64,000 bases of DNA. Origin: Algoriphagus formosus. Its GTDB lineage: Bacteria > Bacteroidota > Bacteroidia > Cytophagales > Cyclobacteriaceae. The position numbers and the translations under genes are program-made. The stretch is taken from the NCBI RefSeq assembly GCF_002807035.1, contig NZ_NIUC01000001.1, positions 558,001 to 622,000 of the forward strand. The letters run 5' to 3'. Position 1 is the stretch's first letter. Each line of letters begins with the position of its first letter. Positions 8,782 through 16,005 of this stretch are shown in pieces. A model generated the notes under the pieces. The model searched no databases, was not told the DNA's origin, and was given only the letters and a program-made list of their open reading frames with translations.

Positions 8782-9803
8782 ATGAGATGAACTTTGATCG
8801 CTTAAAGCTTTTCCTGGAGGAAAAGTTTTATTGGGATCCTAAAAGCATAAAAATCAGTCCCCTAAATGGTGGATTTTCTAATCTCACTTTTTTGGTAGAA
8901 ACACCCAAAGGAAAATTCGCCCTACGCAGACCTCCTTTTGGCTACAAAATAAGTACCGCCCATGACATGGCCCGAGAAAGTGGGATTCAGGAGGCCTTGC
9001 ATCAAGCCGGATACACAAAAGCGCCAAAATCTATTCTACTGTATGAAGATGATCGAATTTTAGGTGCCCCATTTTTCATTATGGAGTATATCGAGGGGAT
9101 CGTCATTCGAAATCGAAGACCTGCTGGTATCATCCCGAAGAAAGAAGAATTTGAAAAACTAGCTTGGAACACCATTGAAGCCCTTTTGGAACTTCATCAC
9201 CTTGAGCTCAGAGAATCTGGACTTCTTCGATTAGGTAAACCTGAAGGATACGTGAACCGGCAGATACTCGGCTGGACGGACCGATATCAACGAGCTAAAA
9301 CAGATGAAATAGCAGAAATGGAAAAGGTGGCTGACTGGCTAAAGTCAAACATTCCACAAAAGGAGAATTACGCATTCATCCACAATGATTTTAAATATGA
9401 TAACCTAATCCTAGAACCTGAGGATATCAGTGAAATCAAAGCTGTTTTAGATTGGGAAATGTCTACCGTCGGAGAACCCTTAATGGACTTAGGGACAAGC
9501 TTAGCCTATTGGGCTCAGGAAGATGATGAAGACATCCTGAAAATGTTCAATCTGACTCATTTACCAGGAAATCCTACCCGGCAGGAAGTTATCGAGTACT
9601 ACGATCGAAAATCTGGTCTTGACTTGAACAATATGCTTTACTACTATGTCTATGGGCTATTTAAGGTAGCGGTAATTGCTCAGCAAATTTATAAGCGCTA
9701 CAAGCTTGGGCAGGCTGGAGATCCGCGATTTGCAGCATTGATCGAAGTAGTAAAAGCTGCAGGCAGAAAAGCAGAAAAAAGTATACTCACAGAAAAAATC
9801 TAA
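8778..9803 (+). CDS. APH-fold phosphotransferase matching the kinase domain of ACAD10/11 (LvaA-like)
   Basis: This 341-aa aminoglycoside-phosphotransferase-fold protein has the catalytic loop HNDFKYDN and the metal-binding segment LDWEMSTVGEPLMDL. The N-terminal LNGGFSNLTFLV nucleotide loop and RRPPFGY also fit. The order and wording match the kinase domain that human ACAD10/11 carry fused ahead of the dehydrogenase, and bacterial LvaA. Expected role: phosphorylate the 4-hydroxyl group of a 4-hydroxyacyl-CoA. It overlaps the ACAD gene by the ATGA tetranucleotide, indicating translational coupling. A role in antibiotic resistance is unlikely. Confidence 0.9.
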   Translation: MNEMNFDRLKLFLEEKFYWDPKSIKISPLNGGFSNLTFLVETPKGKFALRRPPFGYKISTAHDMARESGIQEALHQAGYTKAPKSILLYEDDRILGAPFFIMEYIEGIVIRNRRPAGIIPKKEEFEKLAWNTIEALLELHHLELRESGLLRLGKPEGYVNRQILGWTDRYQRAKTDEIAEMEKVADWLKSNIPQKENYAFIHNDFKYDNLILEPEDISEIKAVLDWEMSTVGEPLMDLGTSLAYWAQEDDEDILKMFNLTHLPGNPTRQEVIEYYDRKSGLDLNNMLYYYVYGLFKVAVIAQQIYKRYKLGQAGDPRFAALIEVVKAAGRKAEKSILTEKI

Positions 9804-9804
9804 T

Positions 9805-10680
9805 ATGACCATCCAAAAAGTTTGCATTCTTGGTGCCGGAACCTTGGGTTCGCGCGTTGCTCTTCAAGCAGCTATTTCAGGCTACACCGTCTCTGTTTAT
9901 GACATTCATGAAAAAGCGCTTGATTTCGGGTTTCAGACCATGAAAAAAATCTTGTCTCAGTTGGAAAAAGGCAAACTCCTGAAGGAAGCCCAAGAAAAAA
10001 TACTTTCACGGATTTACTTTACTACCGATACCGAAAAGGCGATTCAGGATGCCGACATTGTCAATGAAAGTGTAACTGAAGAGGTTGAGATAAAGAAAGA
10101 AGTTTGGAGAAAGTTCGGAAAAATTGCTCCGAAAAAGACCTTCTTCACCACCAACACATCCTACATGCTTCCATCTATGTTTGCAGAAGAATCAGGTAGA
10201 CCTGAGATGTTTTGTGCTTTCCACTTTCATGATGTCTTTTATTCTCGAGTAGTGGATATTATGCCTCATCCGGGTACAGATCCTGCAATGATTCCTATGC
10301 TAGAAGACTTTGGTAGAAAACTTAATCAGGTTCCCGTGCTGGTGCAAAAGGAAAACCCTGGCTACATTTTCAATACCATGCTCTTAGCCTTGATCGGTGC
10401 CGCCGGAAAATTGCTTACCGGAGAAGTCGGTAGTGTCCATGATATTGACCGGTCTTGGATGGTCAACTTTCATATGCCAATGGGGCCCTTTGGAATTTTG
10501 GACTCGATTGGATTGGATACGGCTTGGCATGTCACCAAAAACCGAACAGATTCTGCCTCAGTGGCCTTTGCCAAGCATCTAAAATCCTATCTGGATCAAG
10601 GAAAACTCGGTGAAAAATCAGGTGAGGGTTTTTACACCTATCCAAATCCTGCTTATAAAAACCCGGATTTCATCCAATAA
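9805..10680 (+). CDS. 3-hydroxyacyl-CoA dehydrogenase
   Basis: This 291-aa protein has an N-terminal Rossmann fold with GAGTLGSRVALQAA (about residues 10-23) and the usual two-domain 3-hydroxyacyl/3-hydroxybutyryl-CoA dehydrogenase layout. FHFHDVF corresponds to the active-site His region, and ENPGYIFNTML starts the C-terminal helical domain. It oxidises 3-hydroxyacyl-CoA to 3-ketoacyl-CoA with NAD. It starts 1 bp after the kinase gene and ends the operon, so it would take the 3-hydroxyacyl-CoA made upstream into thiolysis. Its last 11 bases overlap the 3' end of convergent trmB. Confidence 0.92.
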   Translation: MTIQKVCILGAGTLGSRVALQAAISGYTVSVYDIHEKALDFGFQTMKKILSQLEKGKLLKEAQEKILSRIYFTTDTEKAIQDADIVNESVTEEVEIKKEVWRKFGKIAPKKTFFTTNTSYMLPSMFAEESGRPEMFCAFHFHDVFYSRVVDIMPHPGTDPAMIPMLEDFGRKLNQVPVLVQKENPGYIFNTMLLALIGAAGKLLTGEVGSVHDIDRSWMVNFHMPMGPFGILDSIGLDTAWHVTKNRTDSASVAFAKHLKSYLDQGKLGEKSGEGFYTYPNPAYKNPDFIQ

Positions 10681-11332
10681 AACGAAACTTCAGGTATTTG
10701 ATTTTCTCTCCCTTTTCAGAAAACATTTTCTCATAGCGGGTTTGAATACCGAAGTGATCATCCTTCCATTCACTTTGGTAAAAGTCGTGCGTGTGACCTA
10801 AAACCTCTATATCTTTTCTGGATTGAACCAAGTTCAAAGAGAAATCAAATAGTCCTGTATTATCCGTTTTGAAATGGACTATTCCGCCAGACTTTAAAAG
10901 AGGTCTGTACATATCCAAAAACCGATCAGAAGTTAATCTTCGCTTTTCGTCTCCATCCCTTGGAAAAGGATCAGGAAAGGTAATCCAAAGTTCATCTATC
11001 TCACCTTGATCAAAAAACTTATCCAAAAGCTGAATCTGAGTTCGTAGAAATGCCACATTCTCCAATCCTTCTTCGGTAGCGGTAGAACTCCCCTTCCAAA
11101 TGCGGCTTCCTTTGATATCTACTCCGATGAAGTTTTGATGCGGGAATACCCGAGACAAGCCGACTGTGAATTCACCCCTCCCACAAGCCAATTCAACGAC
11201 TAAAGGATTTTGGTTTTGAAATTGCCTAGCTCGCCACTGACCTTTGATTTCCTCAAAAATGGGCTTACCCTCTTGTACTACGTTAGGGTTTTCTTCATTC
11301 GCCTTGAAGCGAACCAACTTTTTTCTACTCAT
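10670..11332 (-). CDS. trmB: tRNA (guanine-N7)-methyltransferase
   Basis: This 220-aa protein methylates G46 of tRNA using S-adenosylmethionine. The SAM-binding motif ELACGRGEF (about residues 47-55), the IGVDIKGSR strand and the family signature TFPDPFPRDGDEKRRLT (about 118-134) are all present. The length is normal. Its ATG at 11332 directly abuts, with no spacer, the stop codon of a truncated copy of the folC 3' end. This suggests that folC and trmB once formed a contiguous operon, since split by the islet at about 11391-12650. Confidence 0.96.
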   Translation of the reverse strand: MSRKKLVRFKANEENPNVVQEGKPIFEEIKGQWRARQFQNQNPLVVELACGRGEFTVGLSRVFPHQNFIGVDIKGSRIWKGSSTATEEGLENVAFLRTQIQLLDKFFDQGEIDELWITFPDPFPRDGDEKRRLTSDRFLDMYRPLLKSGGIVHFKTDNTGLFDFSLNLVQSRKDIEVLGHTHDFYQSEWKDDHFGIQTRYEKMFSEKGEKIKYLKFRFIG

Positions 11333-11390
11333 TTACACCTCTTCGATTTCCGCGACCACAAAAGTACTGCCTCCGATAAATATTAGGTCA
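11333..11390 (-). pseudogene. remnant of folC 3' end (duplicate of 12653-12710)
   Basis: These 58 bases match the last 58 bases of intact folC at 53 positions (48 of 50 over 11341-11390), at a constant offset of 1320 bp. In frame they encode DLIFIGGSTFVVAEIE plus two altered residues and a TAA stop. The internal differences are silent. Weak similarity seems to continue to about 11420, with indels. The copy ends exactly against the trmB start codon. It reads as the old folC tail left behind when the islet entered, or as one arm of a direct repeat made by the event. Confidence 0.85.
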
Positions 11391-11395
11391 TTTTT

Positions 11396-11418
11396 ACTCA
11401 TTTTTTTCGGAAATGAGT
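11396..11418. repeat. 8-bp perfect inverted repeat next to the folC remnant
   Basis: ACTCATTT at 11396-11403 and AAATGAGT at 11411-11418 enclose seven bases. It begins only six bases after the recognisable folC duplicate ends. Confidence 0.6.
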
Positions 11419-11710
11419 CGGGCTTTAGATTTTCAAAATTTTACTTTCCTATAGACTGCTCAAAATGGAATTTATATGTCGCTATAATAAAAAAAGGAAG
11501 GTTCTGCTCTTAAATTAATGAGGAAACAACCAAAAGTTTCCTCGATTGATTAAAATCACTAAAGACTTAGACTTTTATCGGAGAAATTTTGTGTTACCAG
11601 GTTTTTTTAAAAGGAAACTCGTTTGAGGAAAATGTACTTTGCTAAAAAGAATAGTTTTGACACTCAGGAATTTCGAACCTTTCTTATGATATCCGACGCT
11701 TTTCTTATTT

Positions 11711-11735
11711 GATACTTTTGAAGACCAAAAGTATC
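11711..11735. repeat. 10-bp perfect hairpin (REP-like)
   Basis: GATACTTTTG at 11711-11720 and CAAAAGTATC at 11726-11735 enclose a five-base AAGAC loop, followed at once by a partial direct copy (CAAAAGTCTT, 11737-11746). Palindromes of this kind are often dispersed in Bacteroidota intergenic DNA; that this one is repeated in the genome is inference. Confidence 0.6.
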
Positions 11736-11761
11736 CAAAAGTCTTGGCCCCAGTCTTTTCT

Positions 11762-11810
11762 TTCCGCTGCAAGCATTTTCCTATTTATTTTCAATTCGTG
11801 AGCAGCGGAA
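11762..11810. repeat. 9-bp inverted repeat, 31-bp spacer
   Basis: TTCCGCTGC at 11762-11770 is the exact complement of GCAGCGGAA at 11802-11810. The A/T-rich spacer has no further pairing. Confidence 0.5.
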
Positions 11811-11818
11811 TTTTGTCT

Positions 11819-11898
11819 TGCTTTGCCCCCCTAAAAATGACTGGGTCTCCTTCGATTCCTCAGGAGCCAAGCCATTTTCTTAACGGGTGAGCAAAGCA
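11819..11898. repeat. 80-bp imperfect palindrome
   Basis: The outer arms TGCTTTGC (11819-11826) and GCAAAGCA (11891-11898) are perfect. Inner segments pair imperfectly (CTGGGTCTCC around 11841-11850 with GGAGCCAAGCCA around 11863-11874), closing on a short TTCGATTCCTCA loop. It could be a MITE/REP-type element or encode a structured transcript. Confidence 0.5.
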
Positions 11899-12113
11899 CT
11901 CCAAAACCGAAAATCCCGAAGGCCCCCTACCAACAAAAGTTTCTAATTCAAATCAAGGTCTTCATCAAACAGTATTTTTCTTGATAAAAGACTAAAACAT
12001 TTTCACCCCCTCTTTATTAAATTTATGGTAAACCAAAAGGAATAAGAAATTGATCTAGAAAACCAGCTCTACATAAAAATCCGTATCTTTATTTACCACG
12101 TTAAGACAATCAA

Positions 12114-12347
12114 ATGGACATTTCGGTGAAATATAAAATCATATCTGAAATCATAAAAAGCAATGATGAGGAGATGCTGAATGCAGTCAAAACAATCTTA
12201 AATATCGAGGACAAACCTGATTTTTGGGAAGAAATAAGCGAGGAAGATCAAGTGGCTATCGACCAAGCCTTGGAGCAACTTGATAGAGGAAATTTCATCT
12301 CAAGGGAGTCCCTTGATGCAGAAGTTAAAGAAAAATATAATTTTTAG
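12114..12347 (+). CDS. antitoxin of a ParE/RelE-type toxin-antitoxin pair
   Basis: This 77-aa, acidic, mainly helical protein has the composition and gene position of an antitoxin (addiction-module component). Its C-terminal part, AIDQALEQLDRGNFISRESLDAEVKEKY, is typical of antitoxin tails that wrap around a RelE/ParE-fold toxin. It precedes the toxin by only two bases. The promoter is not clear; TATCTTTA near 12084 is one base off the TAnnTTTG box. Autoregulation by the complex is usual for the family. Confidence 0.85.
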   Translation: MDISVKYKIISEIIKSNDEEMLNAVKTILNIEDKPDFWEEISEEDQVAIDQALEQLDRGNFISRESLDAEVKEKYNF

Positions 12348-12349
12348 AA

Positions 12350-12640
12350 TTGAGCCTCCCGATTCGATATTCACTCCGAGCTAGGCATGAGCTTTTGGAT
12401 ATATTGGACTACATCGATCAAAATTTTGGTCGAAAGAAAACGAAAGAGATTTATCAAAGGTTAGAAAGGGCTATTGATTTGATTTCTGAAGCACCAGAAA
12501 TGTATCCTGAATCCAAGAAAAGGAAAGGATTAAGAAGATATGTTTTCAGTAAACAAACCAGTATTTACTATCGTGTAAATTCAGATTGCATTGAAATAGT
12601 GAGTCTCCGACCAAATAAAAAAGACCCAAAAAACTTTTAA
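12350..12640 (+). CDS. ParE/RelE-superfamily toxin
   Basis: This 96-aa protein has the ParE/RelE layout: an N-terminal strand, SLRARHELLDILDYIDQNFG helix, a second helix (KEIYQRLERAIDLISEAPEMYP), then the core strands RRYVFSKQTSIYYRVNSD and IEIVSLRPNKKDP. Members either block gyrase or cleave mRNA; which applies here cannot be read from sequence. No ATG is available in frame near the start. The first usable codon is TTG at 12350, two bases after the antitoxin stop, which would keep toxin output low and coupled. The pair sits inside the folC/trmB islet. Confidence 0.88.
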   Translation: MSLPIRYSLRARHELLDILDYIDQNFGRKKTKEIYQRLERAIDLISEAPEMYPESKKRKGLRRYVFSKQTSIYYRVNSDCIEIVSLRPNKKDPKNF

Positions 12641-12652
12641 TCCTTTTTGAAA

Positions 12653-13957
12653 CTACAGATCTTCGATTTCTGCGACCACAAAAGTACTGCCTCCGATAAA
12701 TATCAGGTCATTCGCTTGGGCTTTTTTTCTTGCAAATCGGACAGCCTCCGGAATAGAAGGAATGATTTCTCCCTTTAGGCCCTGAATAGAAGCTTTTTCA
12801 GCCAGTTCTTTTGCAGACATAGCTCTAGGGATTTTTGCTTCGCAAAAAATATAATGGGCATTTTTCGGCATCAAACTCAATACCTTCGAAATATCCTTGT
12901 CGCTGACCATTCCTAGGACAATCCATAATTGGTCAAATTGATAGGTCTTCAATTGATCCAAAATTGCCTTAATCCCAGGTTCATTATGGCCTGTATCGGT
13001 GATGACCCAAGGATTTTTACCCAAAATTTGCCAGCGACCTTTCAGGCCTGTCAGTTGGGACACTTCCAAAAGCCCTTCTTGAACTGCCTTATCGCTCAGG
13101 TTCCAACCCATTTTACGTAGCTTCTCTATACTTTCGAGAATCCCGGGCAAATTGAATACTTGGTAGTCTCCCAAGAGACCGAATTCAAGTTCTGATATCT
13201 CCAAATCATGAACTACCTCGTAGGATACCGAGAGCAAATTGTCATTTTTAATTTGGTCTTTAATTTTCTTTTTGACCTTCCAGTGATCATCAGCAAATAC
13301 AATTGGAGCACTTCTCTCTTTTGCGAGTTGGCGAAAAACCGACTCACATTCCTTCTGGCTTTGGCTGATGACAACAGGAGTGTCAGCTTTGATAATTCCA
13401 GCCTTTTCTGCAGCGATCTTCGGCAAAGTATCCCCTAGATACTGCATGTGATCCCAGCCAATGTTGGTAATCAGGGATAGTTCAGGCTCAATGACATTAG
13501 TGCTATCCAACCTTCCTCCCATCCCAACTTCAATGATGGCTATATCTACCGCTTCCTCAGCAAAGTACCAAAAAGCCATTCCGACTGTCATCTCAAAAAA
13601 ACTGGGCTTGAGCTCCAATAGAAACGCTTGATTAGCCTCAACAAAGCGGACAACTTCCTCTTCTGGAATTTCTATTCCATTGATGCGAATTCGCTCAGTA
13701 AATGACTTAAGATGAGGGGAAGTATAAAGTCCGGTTTTGTATCCTGCAGCTTGGAAAACGGCTGCTAAGGAATGAGATGAACTCCCCTTTCCATTGGTTC
13801 CGGCGACATGAACTGACTTAAACTTCTTCTCTGGATTTCCAAGATGATTGCAAAGAGCGAGCGTATTGGAAAGGTCTTTCTTGAAAGCTGCCGCCCCGAC
13901 ACGCTGGAACATAGGCAAGGAAGCGTATAAAAAATCTAAGGCCTCTTGATAGGTCAT
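12653..13957 (-). CDS. folC: bifunctional folylpolyglutamate synthase / dihydrofolate synthase
   Basis: This 434-aa Mur-ligase-family enzyme adds glutamate to dihydropteroate and folates. The ATP-binding loop HVAGTNGKGSSSHSL (about residues 50-64) and TSPHLKSFTERIRING (about 80-95) are present, as are IIEVGMGGRLDSTN and the C-terminal TGHNEPGI domain signature. The ATG at 13957 is chosen because upstream starts would overlap the preceding gene; it leaves a 4-bp gap to the TonB-like gene. It is the last gene of the exbBD cluster. Its final 58 bases are duplicated beside trmB, suggesting that folC was the entry point of the toxin-antitoxin islet. Confidence 0.96.
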   Translation of the reverse strand: MTYQEALDFLYASLPMFQRVGAAAFKKDLSNTLALCNHLGNPEKKFKSVHVAGTNGKGSSSHSLAAVFQAAGYKTGLYTSPHLKSFTERIRINGIEIPEEEVVRFVEANQAFLLELKPSFFEMTVGMAFWYFAEEAVDIAIIEVGMGGRLDSTNVIEPELSLITNIGWDHMQYLGDTLPKIAAEKAGIIKADTPVVISQSQKECESVFRQLAKERSAPIVFADDHWKVKKKIKDQIKNDNLLSVSYEVVHDLEISELEFGLLGDYQVFNLPGILESIEKLRKMGWNLSDKAVQEGLLEVSQLTGLKGRWQILGKNPWVITDTGHNEPGIKAILDQLKTYQFDQLWIVLGMVSDKDISKVLSLMPKNAHYIFCEAKIPRAMSAKELAEKASIQGLKGEIIPSIPEAVRFARKKAQANDLIFIGGSTFVVAEIEDL

Positions 13958-13961
13958 GGAT

Positions 13962-14921
13962 TTAATCAACCTTGATAATAAATGTGATTTTTCCGCTAGA
14001 GAAATCAGCAACAGCAGTACCACCTTGTCGCTTAAAAGACACTTTATTCACTACTTGACGATAGTATGCTAAGACCTCATTGGATACATTATACTCCAAA
14101 GGAACTGCTTGGACTACGCGTCCAGAATCATCCACGGTGATTTTAAAGACGATACGACCACTTCGGGTAGAAACTTGGTCATTGATATTGGGTTTCGCTG
14201 CGAAATCCCATCCAGCTAAGTCAAGACTGTAGCCAGCACCGGAATTGGTACCCTGACCTGAGCCTTGCCCCATAATAGCCCTACCATCTACAGTACCCTT
14301 TGGATCTCCTGCATCCCCTTTTTCTTTAGAATCACCTTGTGCTCCACCAGCCGCAGCCTGATTTCCATTTCCTTTGGTACCACCTGCACCCATCAGCGCT
14401 CTTTCATTGATTTTTGGCTGTTCGGGAGCCTTCTGAACTGTTTCTTCTGCTTTTGATTCAGCTGGAGTAGTGACAGTTTTTGCTGGCTCAGTAGGTTTAG
14501 GATCTGGTTTTTTGACTGTTTCAGTAGCTTTCTCTTCGCCTTTCAAAGGAGAGGGCTTGGCCGATACCGCCTGATTGGCAGTTGGTTGAGGGTTTGACTT
14601 TGGTTTTGCCTGCTCGGTCTTCGGAGCGGGAGTCGGCGTAGCTTCGGGGCTGACTTTCTGAGCAATTTCACCCGGGGCAGCAGCTTCGACTACTGGAGTT
14701 TGAGTTTCAGAAGGCGGGTTAGAGCTATTGATATTACCGGAACCTGTCGGAGTAAAGCCCAGATTCAACTCCAAACCAAAAGTGGGAAGCGGTGGAATAG
14801 GTTGTTTCCACACGACAATAAAATAGATCGCAATCAGCAGTAGAATATTCACCAGGAGGGTAATGATACCCGCCCGCTTCTTATTTTGACTTTCTACTTT
14901 GTCTGCGTTCCAGTATTCCAT
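13962..14921 (-). CDS. TonB/TolA-like energy transducer
   Basis: The ATG at 14921 is chosen, 1 bp after the exbD stop; an earlier ATG at 14951 lies inside exbD. The 319-aa protein has a short cytoplasmic N terminus, one membrane helix (about residues 17-37, ending at KQP), and a long Pro/Ala/Thr/Glu/Lys- then Gly-rich periplasmic spacer (about 60-230). The C-terminal domain of about 90 residues has the GRIVFKITVDDSGRV pattern of TonB/TolA C-terminal domains. It would transmit ExbB-ExbD proton-motive work to an outer-membrane partner. The canonical TonB YP motif is not evident, so it may be TolA-like. Confidence 0.85.
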   Translation of the reverse strand: MEYWNADKVESQNKKRAGIITLLVNILLLIAIYFIVVWKQPIPPLPTFGLELNLGFTPTGSGNINSSNPPSETQTPVVEAAAPGEIAQKVSPEATPTPAPKTEQAKPKSNPQPTANQAVSAKPSPLKGEEKATETVKKPDPKPTEPAKTVTTPAESKAEETVQKAPEQPKINERALMGAGGTKGNGNQAAAGGAQGDSKEKGDAGDPKGTVDGRAIMGQGSGQGTNSGAGYSLDLAGWDFAAKPNINDQVSTRSGRIVFKITVDDSGRVVQAVPLEYNVSNEVLAYYRQVVNKVSFKRQGGTAVADFSSGKITFIIKVD

Positions 14922-14922
14922 C

Positions 14923-15312
14923 TTAATACGGTTTTGTGGCGATGGAAACATTTGCTTCCAAGCCTGCTGCTATACCGCCAATTTCTACCAAGTATTCTAC
15001 AGGGACTTCCTTATCAATATGAAGGACCACTTGGCTATCTTTCCCTTTGAGCAAGGAAGTCAATTCAGCCTTAATCTGATCCCGATTGACCACCTTATCA
15101 TTTACGGCATATTTGAGGTCTTTGGTGACCGAAACGGTTACCTCCTGCAAGGCTATGTCCGATGTCTCGCTCGATGGGAGATTGACAGGAAGACCTGAAG
15201 GAGTAATAAATGAGGAGGTCAACATGAAGAATATCAACAAAAGAAAAATGATATCCGTCATGGAGGACATACTGAAAGCTGACTCTACCTTATGTTTGGA
15301 TTGAAGTGCCAT
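14923..15312 (-). CDS. ExbD/TolR-family biopolymer transport protein
   Basis: This 129-aa protein has one N-terminal membrane helix (DIIFLLLIFFMLTSSFI, about residues 20-37) with the conserved Asp at its start (the TDIIFLLLIFF signature). The periplasmic domain follows, with HIDKEVPVEYLVEIG near residue 98. ExbD/TolR forms the proton-conducting stator with ExbB/TolQ. It starts 2 bp after the ExbB gene and ends 1 bp before the TonB-like gene, so all three subunits are made in series. Confidence 0.93.
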   Translation of the reverse strand: MALQSKHKVESAFSMSSMTDIIFLLLIFFMLTSSFITPSGLPVNLPSSETSDIALQEVTVSVTKDLKYAVNDKVVNRDQIKAELTSLLKGKDSQVVLHIDKEVPVEYLVEIGGIAAGLEANVSIATKPY

Positions 15313-15314
15313 GC

Positions 15315-16004
15315 TTATTTTTCTTGTAAGAGTTCTATAAATTCGATCGAGGCATACTCCATTCTGTGAACGAGTTTGGAAACCTGGGTGACCAAATAAT
15401 TGTATCCCAAATAAGCCAAGATACCCACTACCAGACCTGTAGCGGTGGTAATCATCGCCTCATAGATCCCTTCGGAAAGGAGCTTTGGCGAAACCATGCC
15501 CTCTTCTTGAGCAATGGCTATAAAGGCCTGAATCATCCCTGCGACCGTACCCAAAAACCCAATCATAGGGGCTGCACCGGATACAGTAGCTAAAAGACTC
15601 AAGTTCTTTTCGAGTTTGTAGATCTCTATTTTCCCTACGTTCTCAATCGAAACTTCAATGTTTTTCAAGGGAGAACCAATTCGCTCCACTCCCTTTGCAA
15701 TCATATTGGCAATGGGAGTTTTTTCATCTGCACAGAGCATTTTGGCTTTTTCAACCTGTCCGCTTGCCACCAAGACTTTCACCTGATCAAGCAAATGAGC
15801 AGGAGTTTTAGAAGCTTTCTTCAAAGTCATCAATCGCTCGATGAAAATGTAAATGGCCAAAATAAACAATAGGTAAAGTGGGATCATCATATACCCACCT
15901 TTGATCAAAAGATCAAGCAAACCGATTTGCTCGGCCGCACCATTCATACCCAGACTATCGGCTGCCGCCAAGGAATCTGTTGAGAGCGTTTGTAATAAGA
16001 TCAT
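15315..16004 (-). CDS. MotA/TolQ/ExbB-family proton channel protein
   Basis: This 229-aa inner-membrane protein has a first helix at about residues 36-54 (MMIPLYLLFILAIYIFIERL), a large cytoplasmic loop, and two C-terminal helices. These include the family signature around AAPMIGFLGTVAGMIQAF (about 143-160) and ATGLVVGILAYLGYNYL. It makes the pentameric channel core that works with ExbD/TolR. It starts 1 bp after the SPOR gene stop. An N-terminal extension of about 30 residues is common in Bacteroidota members. Confidence 0.93.
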   Translation of the reverse strand: MILLQTLSTDSLAAADSLGMNGAAEQIGLLDLLIKGGYMMIPLYLLFILAIYIFIERLMTLKKASKTPAHLLDQVKVLVASGQVEKAKMLCADEKTPIANMIAKGVERIGSPLKNIEVSIENVGKIEIYKLEKNLSLLATVSGAAPMIGFLGTVAGMIQAFIAIAQEEGMVSPKLLSEGIYEAMITTATGLVVGILAYLGYNYLVTQVSKLVHRMEYASIEFIELLQEK

Positions 16005-16005
16005 A

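Larger units (their letters stand above)
11391..12113. other. non-coding islet rich in palindromes
   Basis: This roughly 720-bp stretch has no credible gene; a 65-codon minus-strand frame at 11575-11772 is low-complexity and unsupported. It carries several inverted repeats listed separately: 11396-11418, 11711-11735, 11762-11810 and a long imperfect one at 11819-11898. It separates the folC-tail remnant from the toxin-antitoxin genes. No integrase, transposase or clear terminal inverted repeat was seen. Confidence 0.6.

Noticed and set aside
8778..9803. Aminoglycoside resistance kinase
   Set aside because: It has the APH fold, but sequence segments and the coupled ACAD gene fit the ACAD10/11 kinase family instead.
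11575..11772. 65-codon minus-strand frame in the islet
   Set aside because: Low-complexity Lys/Ser/Phe-rich translation over palindromic DNA, with no family resemblance and no operon context.
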